This document shows, in pieces, positions 19,978-32,581 of a stretch of 64,000 nucleotides of DNA (position 1 is the first letter of the stretch; each line of letters opens with the position of its first letter). The notes beneath the pieces are model-generated. The model saw only the letters and a list, made by a program, of their open reading frames with translations. It was not told the DNA's origin and did no database searches. The stretch is from Trichomonas vaginalis G3 (lineage: Eukaryota > Parabasalia > Trichomonadida > Trichomonadidae). The stretch is from contig NC_067206.1 in assembly GCF_026262505.1 (NCBI RefSeq), positions 34,301,896-34,365,895 of the forward strand, in the 5' to 3' direction. Both the position numbers and the translations under genes were made by a program.

Positions 19978-20930
19978 TAACATAAATGTTTTGTCATGAC
20001 CTCTTCGTATATGTTTTGTCATGACCTCTTCGTATATGTTTTGTCATGATTTCTTCGTTTATGTTTTGTCAAAACTTCTTCGTATATGTTTTGTCATGAC
20101 CTCTTCGTATATGTTTTGTCATAGATTTCTTCGTATATGTTTTGTCATGACCTCTTCGTATATGTTTTGTCATAGATTTCTTCGTATATGTTTTGTCATG
20201 ACTTCATCGTAATGAGCGTAAATCAGACAAAAATATATTTTAGGTGAAGAGGTGAGATCTCACCTCTTTTCTCACCTCATGAATTTTCATGATTTCTTCA
20301 TCGTAATGAGCGTATATGTTTTGTCATGATTTCATCGTATATGTTTTGTCATGACCTCTTCGTATATGTTTTGTCATGACCTCATCGTATATGTTTTGTC
20401 ATGATTTCTTCGTTTATGTTTTGTCAAAACTTCTTCGTATATGTTTTGTCATGACTTCATCGTAATGAGTGTAAATGATTTCATATGATTGTTTCCCTCG
20501 AAAAACCGAGAGAAGAGATTCCATATGAAAATCGCAAGAATTTGGCTCCTGGTTTGAAATATTATTATGTTCATAGATTTCATCGTAATGAGTGTAAATG
20601 ATTTCATATAATTGCTTACCTCGGAAAACCGAGAGAAGAGATTCCATATGAAAATCGCAAGAATTTGGCTCCTGGTTTGAAATATTATTATGTTCATAGA
20701 TTTCATCGTATATGTTTTGTCAAACATGAGCGTATATGTTTTGTCATGATTTCATCGTACATGTTTTGTCATGATTTCATCGTATATGCTTTGTCATGAT
20801 GATTTCATCGAAACTAAACGTATATGTTTTGTCATGATTTCATCGTACATGTTTTGTCATGATTTCATCGTATATATTTTGTCAAGATTTCATCGTAATG
20901 AGTGTAAATGAACCAAAAATAATGTTTACG
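19978..20930. repeat. Short tandem repeats built on TTTTGTCATGA..TTCGTATATG (left)
   Basis: Degenerate units of 18-25 bp made of TTTTGTCATGA, CTTCTTCGTATATG and variants such as CATCGTAATGAGCGTAAATG. Embedded are two copies of a unit of about 122 bp (from about 20458 and 20580) containing GGCTCCTGGTTTGAAATATT. The spacers are not unique, so it is not a CRISPR-like array. Small open frames through it are by-products of the repeat. Confidence 0.85.
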
Positions 20931-23050
20931 TTCATGTTTGACAACACAGCAGGGGAAGGCAGTTATGAATTATTTTTGAAGAACTGAAGGTGTCACTATG
21001 TCACTCAGTGTCACTCGGTTATTTAACTTCTCTGAAAAAATGAGACAACATGACATTTTGACAACACAGCAGGGGAAGGCATTTATGAATTATTTTTGAA
21101 GAACTGAAGGGGTCACCAGGTCACCAGGTCACCAGGTAATTTAACTTCTCTGAAAAAATGAGACAACATGACATTTTGACAACACAGGAGGAAGGCAGTT
21201 ATGAATTATTTTTGAAGAACTGAAGGTGTCACTATGTCACTCAGTGTCACTCGGTTATTTAACTTCTCTGAAAAAATGAGACAACATGACATTTTGACAA
21301 CATCACTGGAAATATATGTTATTGTTAATGTTTTCATTAATGATTTCAGGTTATTCAATAATTATTTATTTTGAAGAACTGAAGGTGTCACTATGTCACT
21401 CAGTGTCACTCGGTTATTTAACTTCTCTGAAAAAATGAGACAACATGACATTTTGACAACATCACTGGAAATATATGTTATTGTTAATGTTTTCATTAAT
21501 GATTTCAGGTTATTCAATAATTATTTATTTTTGAAGAACTGAAGGTGTCACTATGTCACTCAGTGTCACTCGGTTATTTAACTTCTCTGAAAAAATGAGA
21601 CAACATGACATTTTGACAACATCACTGGAAATATATGTTATTGTTAATGTTTTCATTAATGATTTCAGGTTATTCAATAATTATTTATTTTGAAGAACTG
21701 AAGGTGTCACTATGTCACTCAGTGTCACTCGGTTATTTAACTTCTCTGAAAAAATGAGACAACATGACATTTTGACAACATCACTGGAAATATATGTTAT
21801 TGTTAATGTTTTCATTAATGATTTCAGGTTATTCAATAATTATTTATTTTTGAAGAACTGAAGGTGTCACTATGTCACTCAGTGTCACTCGGTTATTTAA
21901 CTTCTCTGAAAAAATGAGACAACATGACATTTTGACAACACAGCAGGGAAGGCATTTATGAATTATTTTTGAAGAACTGAAGGGGTCACCAGGTCACCAG
22001 GTCACCAGGTAATTTAACTTCTCTGAAAAAATGAGACAACATGACATTTTGACAACACAGGAGGAAGGCAGTTATGAATTATTTTTGAAGAACTGAAGGT
22101 GTCACTATGTCACTCAGTGTCACTCGGTTATTTAACTTCTCTGAAAAAATGAGACAACATGACATTTTGACAACATCACTGGAAATATATGTTATTGTTA
22201 ATGTTTTCATTAATGATTTCAGGTTATTCAATAATTATTTATTTTTGAAGAACTGAAGGTGTCACTATGTCACCATGTGTCACTCGGTTATTTAACTTCT
22301 CTGAAAAAATGAGACAACATGACATTTTGACAACATCACTGGAAATATATGTTATTGTTAATGTTTTCATTAATGATTTCAGGTTATTCAATAATTATTT
22401 ATTTTTGAAGAACTGAAGGTGTCACTATGTCACTCAGTGTCACTCGGTTATTTAACTTCTCTGAAAAAATGAGACAACATGACATTTTGACAACATCACT
22501 GGAAATATATGTTATTGTTAATGTTTTCATTAATGATTTCAGGTTATTCAATAATTATTTATTTTTGAAGAACTGAAGGTGTCACTACGTCACCATGTGT
22601 CACTCGGTTATTTAACTTCTCTGAAAAAATGAGACAACATGACATTTTGACAACATCACTGGAAATATATGTTATTGTTAATGTTTTCATTAATGATTTC
22701 AGGTTATTCAATAATTATTTATTTTTGAAGAACTGAAGGTGTCACTATGTCACTCAGTGTCACTCGGTTATTTAACTTCTCTGAAAAAATGAGACAACAT
22801 GACATTTTGACAACACAGCAGGGGAAGGCATTTATGAATTATTTTTGAAGAACTGAAGGGGTCACCAGGTCACCAGGTCACCAGGTAATTTAACTTCTCT
22901 GAAAAAATGAGACAACATGACATTTTGACAACACAGGAGGAAGGCAGTTATGAATTATTTTTGAAGAACTGAAGGTGTCACTATGTCACTCAGTGTCACT
23001 CGGTTATTTAACTTCTCTGAAAAAATGAGACAACATGACATTTTGACAAC
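20931..23050. repeat. Expanded satellite, about 15 units (left)
   Basis: Units end in the constant block ATTTAACTTCTCTGAAAAAA and alternate between a long form (with ATATGTTATTGTTAATG and a TTCAGGTTATTCAATAATT tail) and short forms (with CAGGGGAAGGCA or GGAGGAAGGCA). Within a unit, GTCAC-type pentamers form a mini-array: usually GTCACTATGTCACTCAGTGTCACTCGG, less often three GTCACCAG. I count about 12 units of the first kind and 3 of the second. The right arm has about 5 in all. Confidence 0.85.
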
Positions 23051-25075
23051 AACACAGGAAATAAATGTTTACGTAAATGTTTTGTCAAGACTTCTTCGTA
23101 TATGTTTTGTCATGACCTCTTCGTATATGTTTTGTCATGATTTCTTCATCGTAATGAGTGTAAATGATCCAAAAATAATGTTTAGGTGAAGAGGTGAGAT
23201 CTCACCTCTTTTCTCACCTCTTTTCTCACCTCATTGAATTTTCATGATTTCTTCATCGTAATGAGCGTAAATGTTTTGTCATGATTTCTTCATCGTAATG
23301 AGCGTATATGTTTTGTCATGATTTCTTCATCGTAATGAGCGTAAATGTTTTGTCATGATTTCTTCATCGTAATGAGCGTATATGTTTTGTCATGATTTCA
23401 TCGTATATGTTTTGTCATGATTTCTTCGTATATGTTTTGTCATGACTTCTTCATCGTATATGCTTTGTCAAACATGAACGTATATGCTTTGTCATGATTT
23501 CATCGTACATGTTTTGTCAAGACTTCTTCATCGTAATGAGCGTAAATCAGACAAAAATATATTTTAGGTGAAGAGGTGAGATCTCACCTCTTTTCTCACC
23601 TCTTTTCTCACCTCATGAATTTTCATGATTTCTTCATCGTATATGCTTTGTCAAACATGAACGTATATGCTTTGTCAAACATGAACGTATATGTTTTGTC
23701 AAGACTTCTTCATCGTAATGAGTGTAAATGATTTGTCATGATTTCATCGTACATGTTTTGTCGAAACTTCATCGTATATGCTTTGTCATGACTTCTTCAT
23801 CGTAATGAGCGTAAATGATCCAAAAATAATGTTTATGTTAGAATGTTAGATCTCACCTCTTTTCTCACCTCTTTTCTCACCTCATTGAATTTTCATGATT
23901 TCTTCATCGTATATGCTTTGTCAAACATGAACGTAAATGTTTTGTCGAACCTTCACTTTTTTGACGAAGTGCAAATCTTCACTTCGTGTCAAAACTTCTT
24001 CGTAAATGTTTTGTCATGATTTCTTCGTAAATGTTTTGTCATGACTTCTTCATCGTATATGCTTTGTCAAACATGAGCGTATATGTTTTGTCATGATTTC
24101 TTCATCGTAATGAGCGTAAATGTTTTGTCAAACATGAACGTAAATGTTTTGTCAAGACTTCTTCATCGTAATGAGCGTAAATGACCCAAAATATATTTTA
24201 GGTGAAGAGGTGAGATCTCACCTCTTTTCTCACCTCTTTTCTCACCTCATGAATTTTCATGACTTCTTCATCGTACATGTTTTGTCAAGACTTCTTCATC
24301 GGAATGAGCGTAAATGTTTTGTCATGACCTCATCGTATATGTTTTGTCAAGACTTCTTCATCGTAATGAGTGTAAATGTTTTGTCAAGACTTCTTCATCG
24401 TAATGAGTGTAAATGTTTTGTCAAGACTTCTTCATCGGAATGAGCGTATATGTTTTGTCAAACATGAACGTAAATGTTTTGTCATGACTTCTTCATCGTA
24501 ATGAGTGTAAATGTTTTGTCAAGACTTTTTCATCGTAATGAGCGTAAATGATCCAAAAATAATGTTTAGGGTAGATGGTTAGATCTAACCTCATTTCTAC
24601 CCTCATTTCTACCCTCATGAATTTTCATGATTTCTTCATCATAATGAGCGTATATGCTTTGTCATGATTTCATCGTAAATGATTTGTCAAACATGAACGT
24701 AAATGATTTGTCAAAACTTCATCGTATATGCTTTGTCAAGACTTCTTCATCGTAATGAGCGTAAATGTTTTGTCATGATTTCTTCATCGTAAATGATTTG
24801 TCGAAACTTCTTCATCGTAATGAGTGTAAATGTTTTGTCAAACATGAACGTAAATGTTTTGTCATGACTTCTTCATCGTATATGTTTTGTCAAACATGAG
24901 CGTAAATGTTTTGTCATGATTTCTTCATCGTAAATGATTTGTCGAAACTTCTTCATCGTAATGAGTGTAAATGTTTTGTCAAACTTGAACGTAAATGTTT
25001 TGTCATGACTTCTTCATCGTAATGAGCGTAAATGACCCAAAAATAATGTTTATGTTAGAATGTTAGATCTAACAC
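23051..25075. repeat. Short repeats with GATC palindromes (left inner arm)
   Basis: Continues the TTTTGTCATGA / CTTCATCGTAATGAGCGTAAATG repeats. Every few hundred bases it is punctuated by a GATC-centred palindrome followed by echoes of its half-site: near 23193, 23575, 23844, 24209, 24577 and 25061. Also present is a short inverted block, TTGACGAAGTGCAAATCTTCACTTCGTGTCAA, near 23962-23994. No gene. Confidence 0.85.
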
Positions 25076-25130
25076 CTTTTCTAACATGTTTTCTATCATG
25101 GAGGATTTCATTAGATATGCACATTCTTCC

Positions 25131-25439
25131 CTAAACATTATTTTAGTTAAAGTCCATCAAATATTTTTAGGATACTTTCACCAAATAATGTGTATATCTA
25201 ATGAAACAGTAAAGTATTATATCTATTAAATCGTCTATGATGTAAATTATGTATAGAATGAAATGGAGGAAGAATGTGTATATCTAATGAAACAGTAAAG
25301 TATTATATCTATTAAATCGTCTATGATGTAAATTGTGTATAGAATGAAATGAAGGAAGAATGTGTATATCTAATGAAACAGTAAAGTATTATATCTATTA
25401 AATCGTCTATGATGTAAATTGTGTATAGAATGAAATGAA
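25131..25439. other. Central loop of the palindromic element
   Basis: The 309 bp that separate the two arms. The first 56 bp are unique; the rest is a tandem repeat. This is the only substantial single-copy part of the element apart from satellite length differences. Confidence 0.8.
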
Positions 25440-25444
25440 GGAAG
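25187..25444 (+). repeat. Three 86-bp tandem repeats at the palindrome centre
   Basis: Copies begin at 25187, 25273 and 25359, with one or two base differences; a fourth, partial copy runs into the right arm at 25445. Each starts AATGTGTATATCTAATGAAA. Position at the centre suggests a replication or hairpin-resolution site, which is inference. Confidence 0.85.
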
Positions 25445-25494
25445 AATGTGCATATCTAATGAAATCCTCCATGATAGAAAACATGTTAGAAAAG

Positions 25495-27520
25495 GTGTTA
25501 GATCTAACATTCTAACATAAACATTATTTTTGGGTCATTTACGCTCATTACGATGAAGAAGTCATGACAAAACATTTACGTTCAAGTTTGACAAAACATT
25601 TACACTCATTACGATGAAGAAGTTTCGACAAATCATTTACGATGAAGAAATCATGACAAAACATTTACGCTCATGTTTGACAAAACATATACGATGAAGA
25701 AGTCATGACAAAACATTTACGTTCATGTTTGACAAAACATTTACACTCATTACGATGAAGAAGTTTCGACAAATCATTTACGATGAAGAAATCATGACAA
25801 AACATTTACGCTCATTACGATGAAGAAGTCTTGACAAAGCATATACGATGAAGTTTTGACAAATCATTTACGTTCATGTTTGACAAATCATTTACGATGA
25901 AATCATGACAAAGCATATACGCTCATTACGATGAAGAAATCATGAAAATTCATGAGGGTAGAAATGAGGGTAGAAATGAGGTTAGATCTAACCATCTACC
26001 CTAAACATTATTTTTGGATCATTTACGCTCATTACGATGAAGAAGTCATGACAAAACATTTACGTTCATGTTTGACAAAACATATACGCTCATTCCGATG
26101 AAGAAGTCTTGACAAAACATTTACACTCATTACGATGAAGAAGTCTTGACAAAACATTTACACTCATTACGATGAAGAAGTCTTGACAAAACATATACGA
26201 TGAGGTCATGACAAAACATTTACGCTCATTCCGATGAAGAAGTCTTGACAAAACATGTACGATGAAGAAGTCATGAAAATTCATGAGGTGAGAAAAGAGG
26301 TGAGAAAAGAGGTGAGAAAAGAGGTGAGAAAAGAGGTGAGATCTCACCTCTTCACCTAAAATATATTTTGGGTCATTTACGCTCATTACGATGAAGAAGT
26401 CTTGACAAAACATTTACGTTCATGTTTGACAAAACATTTACGCTCATTACGATGAAGAAATCATGACAAAACATATACGCTCATGTTTGACAAAGCATAT
26501 ACGATGAAGAAGTCATGACAAAACATTTACGAAGAAATCATGACAAAACATTTACGAAGAAGTTTTGACACGAAGTGAAGATTTGCACTTCGTCAAAAAA
26601 GTGAAGGTTCGACAAAACATTTACGTTCATGTTTGACAAAACATTTACGTTCATGTTTGACAAAGCATATACGATGAAGAAATCATGAAAATTCAATGAG
26701 GTGAGAAAAGAGGTGAGAAAAGAGGTGAGATCTAACATTCTAACATAAACATTATTTTTGGATCATTTACGCTCATTACGATGAAGAAGTCATGACAAAG
26801 CATATACGATGAAGTTTCGACAAAACATGTACGATGAAATCATGACAAATCATTTACACTCATTACGATGAAGAAGTCTTGACAAAACATATACGTTCAT
26901 GTTTGACAAAGCATATACGTTCATGTTTGACAAAGCATATACGATGAAGAAATCATGAAAATTCATGAGGTGAGAAAAGAGGTGAGAAAAGAGGTGAGAT
27001 CTCACCTCTTCACCTAAAATATATTTTTGTCTGATTTACGCTCATTACGATGAAGAAGTCTTGACAAAACATGTACGATGAAATCATGACAAAGCATATA
27101 CGTTCATGTTTGACAAAGCATATACGATGAAGAAGTCATGACAAAACATATACGAAGAAATCATGACAAAACATATACGATGAAATCATGACAAAACATA
27201 TACGCTCATTACGATGAAGAAATCATGACAAAACATTTACGCTCATTACGATGAAGAAATCATGACAAAACATATACGCTCATTACGATGAAGAAATCAT
27301 GACAAAACATTTACGCTCATTACGATGAAGAAATCATGAAAATTCAATGAGGTGAGAAAAGAGGTGAGAAAAGAGGTGAGATCTCACCTCTTCACCTAAA
27401 CATTATTTTTGGATCATTTACACTCATTACGATGAAGAAATCATGACAAAACATATACGAAGAGGTCATGACAAAACATATACGAAGAAGTCTTGACAAA
27501 ACATTTACGTAAACATTTAT
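25495..27520. repeat. Short repeats with GATC palindromes (right inner arm)
   Basis: Mirror image of the left inner arm, with palindromes near 25497, 25983, 26335, 26726, 26996 and 27379. Repeat numbers after some palindromes differ (for example more GAGGTGAGAAAA units near 26287-26337), as expected if short units slip. Confidence 0.85.
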
Positions 27521-28215
27521 TTCCTGTGTTGTTGTCAAAATGTCATGTTGTCTCATTTTTTCAGAGAAGTTAAATAACCGAGTGACACTGAGTGACATAG
27601 TGACACCTTCAGTTCTTCAAAAATAATTCATAACTGCCTTCCTCCTGTGTTGTCAAAATGTCATGTTGTCTCATTTTTTCAGAGAAGTTAAATTACCTGG
27701 TGACCTGGTGACCTGGTGACCCCTTCAGTTCTTCAAAAATAATTCATAAATGCCTTCCCCTGCTGTGTTGTCAAAATGTCATGTTGTCTCATTTTTTCAG
27801 AGAAGTTAAATAACCGAGTGACACTGAGTGACATAGTGACACCTTCAGTTCTTCAAAAATAAATAATTATTGAATAACCTGAAATCATTAATGAAAACAT
27901 TAACAATAACATATATTTCCAGTGATGTTGTCAAAATGTCATGTTGTCTCATTTTTTCAGAGAAGTTAAATAACCGAGTGACACTGAGTGACATAGTGAC
28001 ACCTTCAGTTCTTCAAAAATAAATAATTATTGAATAACCTGAAATCATTAATGAAAACATTAACAATAACATATATTTCCAGTGATGTTGTCAAAATGTC
28101 ATGTTGTCTCATTTTTTCAGAGAAGTTAAATAACCGAGTGACACTGAGTGACATAGTGACACCTTCAGTTCTTCAAAAATAATTCATAACTGCCTTCCCC
28201 TGCTGTGTTGTCAAA
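27521..28215. repeat. Satellite, about 5 units (right)
   Basis: Inverted counterpart of the left satellite, but only about 0.7 kb against 2.1 kb: four units of the common kind and one of the GTCACCAG kind. This accounts for most of the length difference between arms. Confidence 0.85.
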
Positions 28216-29090
28216 CATGAACGTAAACATTATTTTTGGTTCATTTACACTCATTACGATGAAATCTTGACAAAATATATACGATGAAATCATGACAAAA
28301 CATGTACGATGAAATCATGACAAAACATATACGTTTAGTTTCGATGAAATCATCATGACAAAGCATATACGATGAAATCATGACAAAACATGTACGATGA
28401 AATCATGACAAAACATATACGCTCATGTTTGACAAAACATATACGATGAAATCTATGAACATAATAATATTTCAAACCAGGAGCCAAATTCTTGCGATTT
28501 TCATATGGAATCTCTTCTCTCGGTTTTCCGAGGTAAGCAATTATATGAAATCATTTACACTCATTACGATGAAATCTATGAACATAATAATATTTCAAAC
28601 CAGGAGCCAAATTCTTGCGATTTTCATATGGAATCTCTTCTCTCGGTTTTTCGAGGGAAACAATCATATGAAATCATTTACACTCATTACGAAGAGGTCA
28701 TGACAAAACATATACGAAGAAGTTTTGACAAAACATAAACGAAGAAATCATGACAAAACATATACGATGAGGTCATGACAAAACATATACGAAGAGGTCA
28801 TGACAAAACATATACGATGAAATCATGACAAAACATATACGCTCATTACGATGAAGAAATCATGAAAATTCATGAGGTGAGAAAAGAGGTGAGAAAAGAG
28901 GTGAGATCTCACCTCTTCACCTAAAATATATTTTTGTCTGATTTACGCTCATATACGAAGAGGTCATGACAAAACATATACGAAGAAGTTTTGACAAAAC
29001 ATAAACGAAGAAATCATGACAAAACATATACGAAGAGGTCATGACAAAACATATACGAAGAGGTCATGACAAAACATTTATGTTATACAG
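28216..29090. repeat. Short tandem repeats (right outer satellite)
   Basis: Inverted counterpart of the block at 19978-20930, including the pair of 122-bp units near 28445-28690 and a GATC palindrome near 28903. Confidence 0.85.
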
Positions 29091-29152
29091 TAATGTTAGT
29101 CATGAATGTTTGTCCTACGTGTTGGCGTTAGTGTTGAAAAATAATGTTTGTC

Positions 29153-29856
29153 CTACATGAAGCCGTACAAGCGTTTGAATTTGTTTATGCATAAGATTAC
29201 TCTCTTGTTTTCTGTATCTATCATAGAAACATAAGCAGCACCTGTTTTTGTAAAGTTTATATGAAGTTTTCGATAGTTAAGACCTGTATAATAATAGAAT
29301 GCGTCCTCATTCTCAACATAGTAGTAGAACTCAAACGAATGCTTACCATAAGCTGTTATTTCAACAGCTTCGTCAGATATTTCATCAACGAACTCATAAA
29401 CTATATCGCCATACTTGCTTTTATTTCTATTGTTTTCAGATTTAGAACACCAACGAAGGTTTGAGATTCTGTTGTCCGTTCTATCATGATTTATATGGTC
29501 TATTCTTTCAAATTGTTTGGATTTTCAATCCACTGTTCTGCAATAATTCTATGTTTTAAATGTGTTTTGTTGTTTAAACTAAGCTCAATATAACCATGAT
29601 TATTTAAGCATTCACTCTTAATATGTTTGTTTTTCTTTCGACGAATAGTAAAAGGATATGTCGTACAAATCTCATAATCTTCATGATTTCTCAATGTTTC
29701 CCATTGAGTTTGTTCCCCACTAACGTTCTCATTGACGTCCTCAATATCTTCTTCCTCACTGAACTCGTCAATATTTTCACTAGCTCCTTCTGTAATGTTT
29801 TCATCGGCATTGTCATTGACTTCTTCTGTAATGTTAGATGTTGTTGTTTCGCTCAT
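29153..29856 (-). pseudogene. NUMOD4-HNH endonuclease gene, right arm (broken)
   Basis: Inverted copy of the left-arm endonuclease gene, otherwise almost identical, with about one break. The left-arm copy looks whole. Confidence 0.85.
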
Positions 29857-29956
29857 GTTCTTTCACTAATGTTAAAAAGTTATGTTGTACGAATTTTGAA
29901 CAGAATTTAGAGCAGTTATGAAACAATGAAGTATTTTTACGCTATTGAAAGGAACT

Positions 29957-32581
29957 ATGAGAGTGAAGTACATGACAGCAATGACAAAAGGAACTAATAT
30001 CAAACCTAATGAAATCGCTCACGAGGACATAGAGCTTAACAAGTATTTTGTGGAGTATCTTATAAGTGAAGAGTATGTAAGACCTTACTTCATGTTTGAC
30101 AGCATGAATGAGGATGTTATTTCATGGTTAAAGAATATAAGCAATGTTTTCGGTAAGTACGTCATAGATGACAAAGGTCTTGTTGTATTTTATGAGACAG
30201 CAATACGAACACAGGAACTAATGGATATTATGCATTCAACAGCAAAGAAAGGATTTAGTACTATTGGCATGAATGAACATTGCAGGAATGACATATACAA
30301 CCTATGCTCACGAAAGCCTTACACAAAAGCAATACAAATGATAGAACATAAGTGTCTAAAGTCAGCAAATGAAATCATTACTGTCAGTGGTTATGAAAGA
30401 ACTGTTAGCAAAGATGAGTGGAAACAGCTATTCATATTAAGGAAGGACGTTGCTGAACTAGTTAAACCTGTTGCACAAACATTGTTTCAGATAAGACCAG
30501 CAATGACTAAGAACCCTTTGACCTTACTCAATGAGACCATAGAGGTTGAAGATAATGACATGAAAGAACTAGGAATGAATGAGAGAAGTTGTGAAGGATG
30601 TTTGAGTCAAAACACATGGTTCTTCAGAGCTGTTAAAAAACTTAGTAAAGAACGACAGAAATATTTTATAGAGAAGTATTGCAAAGGATGTGTAAATGAA
30701 TTGCTTGAAATAGAACTTAGAGACACTTTCACACTAAAGGACTTGAGAAGAAATAAGTACATGAGTGAAGAAGGTATTGACATAGCTAGTGTTATAAATG
30801 ACTTAAGAAGATGTGTTGTTGTTATTGACGGAGCACGTATGACATATCTAGTGAAAGATTATGATGGAATACGAGACACAACAACACTTGTATCAATAGA
30901 TAGCAAGGAATTCAATAAGCTCATGAAGAGTATTTATGTAGGACGTATTGAGGAGAAGGATGTGAACGCACTGATGATTTATGAAGCGGGTCAGAACAAG
31001 AACTATCTTATGAAGTCAGGAATGAGATTCTTTGACGAAAGAGATGACATTTACAGCTATTTCAGAGGATATGAGTATGAGGTACTGAATGAAGTAGATG
31101 AGAACGTTATTGAAGGATATTTGAAACATGTTCACGATGTCATATGTAATGAGGATGAAGAACTTTATGAGTATGTTTTGAACTGGTTCGCCTACATCGT
31201 TCAAAATCCTTGTGGAAAGACTGGAACAGTACTTTTGTTAACAGGAAAGCAAGGAACTGGTAAGAATGTACTTAGTAATGTTCTATGCGAGCTCATTAGC
31301 AAGTACGCCAACAATAATATAACGGCAATAGAGAATGTGGTTGGTAGATTCAATGCTGCTATTGAGAACATGAAGCTCATCGTATGCAATGAACTAAGCT
31401 CATGCGATACGTCTAAGGTCATGAACCACGACGCACTAAAGTCAATAGTAACAGAGACTCAGTTGGACTTAAATCAGAAGTGTCAGCCAGTAAGAAAGAT
31501 AGAGAATGTTTGTAATATCATCATGATATCTAACAACTTCAACTCAGTAAAGATTGACAAAGACGACAGAAGATTTGTTGTCATTGACGTAAGCAGCAGA
31601 TACAAAGGAAATTACGAATATTTCTCAAATCTCATTGAAAGCTTTAATGAAGAGTTTTATTCAAACTTACTGACGTACTTCATGAAGAAAGATTTAAGTG
31701 AATTTGATGTAAGGAAGATACCATTCACCAGGGCTAAACAAGAACTCATCGAAATGAACAAAACACCTTACCAAATGTTTTACGAGGAGTTCTATGAAAA
31801 GTTTGTATCCGGATGGAATTGTACAGAGTGCTACAGAAGATATAAAGAATTTGCGAAGGAGAATGAATTCTTTGCATGTAGTTCAAATGTATTTGGTGGC
31901 AAGATGAGAGAATTTGTGAAGAGAAGTAGAAAGCGAGACGGTTCTGCAAGAAGTTATATTTACGAAGCAAGTATGATATTAGAAGGTCGTGGAAAGAAAG
32001 AAACAGTGAATTATGAGGAAGTGCTTGAAAAATTCATGGAGTACATGGGAAGCAATATAACATACAACAAAGACATATACAGTGAGTTTAAGTACTACTG
32101 TGAACAGCATGAGATTGAAGTAATGAGTAAAGGAGACTTTGAAACGCTTATGAAAGACAGTAAGGAGGTCGTTCATGAGAACAGTGTTGAAATAGTTCAT
32201 GAGAACAGTGAGGAGGTCATACATGAATGCAATGATGAAATAGTTCATGAGAACAGTGAGGAGGTCATACATGAATGCAATGATGAAATAGTTCATGAGA
32301 ACAGTGAGGAGGTCATACATGAGAACAGTGTTGAAATAGTTCATGATGTCGTTCGTGAAGAAGCCATTGCAACAAAGAATGATATAAAGGATTTCATAGA
32401 ACTTAACAAGGAGGAGTTTAAAGAAGGCTATGAAGTGAAAAGATGTGAAGAAGATTTCTTGGCGTATTTGAAGAAAAAGAGACTAAAGCCAATGGCTCAA
32501 AATAAGTTTCAATCGATGTTTGAAAAGAAACGTTTGAGCTATGGTGGTGTAAGAAGCACATATTACTTTGTTAAGAAGTGA
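29957..32581 (+). CDS. SF3 (D5/DUF5906-like) primase-helicase, right arm (looks whole)
   Basis: About 874 residues from the ATG at 29957 (a TTG 12 bp upstream is not a likely eukaryotic start). Residues 1-200 are unassigned and could be a primase-like or DNA-binding region. Two Cys pairs (CEGC near 212 and CKGC near 240) look like a zinc knuckle. Residues 400-600 carry a superfamily 3 helicase core: Walker A GKQGTGKN near 430, Walker B LIVCNELSS near 475, and motif C NIIMISNN near 521, as in D5-type helicases of viruses and plasmids that unwind replicating DNA. Residues about 735-800 hold eight 8-residue repeats of the type EEVIHENS, and the tail is basic. Likely the replication protein of the element; hexameric in the family. 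Confidence 0.85.
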   Translation: MRVKYMTAMTKGTNIKPNEIAHEDIELNKYFVEYLISEEYVRPYFMFDSMNEDVISWLKNISNVFGKYVIDDKGLVVFYETAIRTQELMDIMHSTAKKGFSTIGMNEHCRNDIYNLCSRKPYTKAIQMIEHKCLKSANEIITVSGYERTVSKDEWKQLFILRKDVAELVKPVAQTLFQIRPAMTKNPLTLLNETIEVEDNDMKELGMNERSCEGCLSQNTWFFRAVKKLSKERQKYFIEKYCKGCVNELLEIELRDTFTLKDLRRNKYMSEEGIDIASVINDLRRCVVVIDGARMTYLVKDYDGIRDTTTLVSIDSKEFNKLMKSIYVGRIEEKDVNALMIYEAGQNKNYLMKSGMRFFDERDDIYSYFRGYEYEVLNEVDENVIEGYLKHVHDVICNEDEELYEYVLNWFAYIVQNPCGKTGTVLLLTGKQGTGKNVLSNVLCELISKYANNNITAIENVVGRFNAAIENMKLIVCNELSSCDTSKVMNHDALKSIVTETQLDLNQKCQPVRKIENVCNIIMISNNFNSVKIDKDDRRFVVIDVSSRYKGNYEYFSNLIESFNEEFYSNLLTYFMKKDLSEFDVRKIPFTRAKQELIEMNKTPYQMFYEEFYEKFVSGWNCTECYRRYKEFAKENEFFACSSNVFGGKMREFVKRSRKRDGSARSYIYEASMILEGRGKKETVNYEEVLEKFMEYMGSNITYNKDIYSEFKYYCEQHEIEVMSKGDFETLMKDSKEVVHENSVEIVHENSEEVIHECNDEIVHENSEEVIHECNDEIVHENSEEVIHENSVEIVHDVVREEAIATKNDIKDFIELNKEEFKEGYEVKRCEEDFLAYLKKKRLKPMAQNKFQSMFEKKRLSYGGVRSTYYFVKK

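Noticed and set aside
19978-25075. CRISPR-like look of the short repeats
   Set aside because: The spacers are not unique, the repeats vary in length, there are no cas genes, and the host is a eukaryote.
20021-29464. Many small frames (60-110 aa) through the satellites
   Set aside because: They are translations of tandem repeats (CFVMTSSYMF-type), appear in both arms in step with repeat number, and lack initiators.
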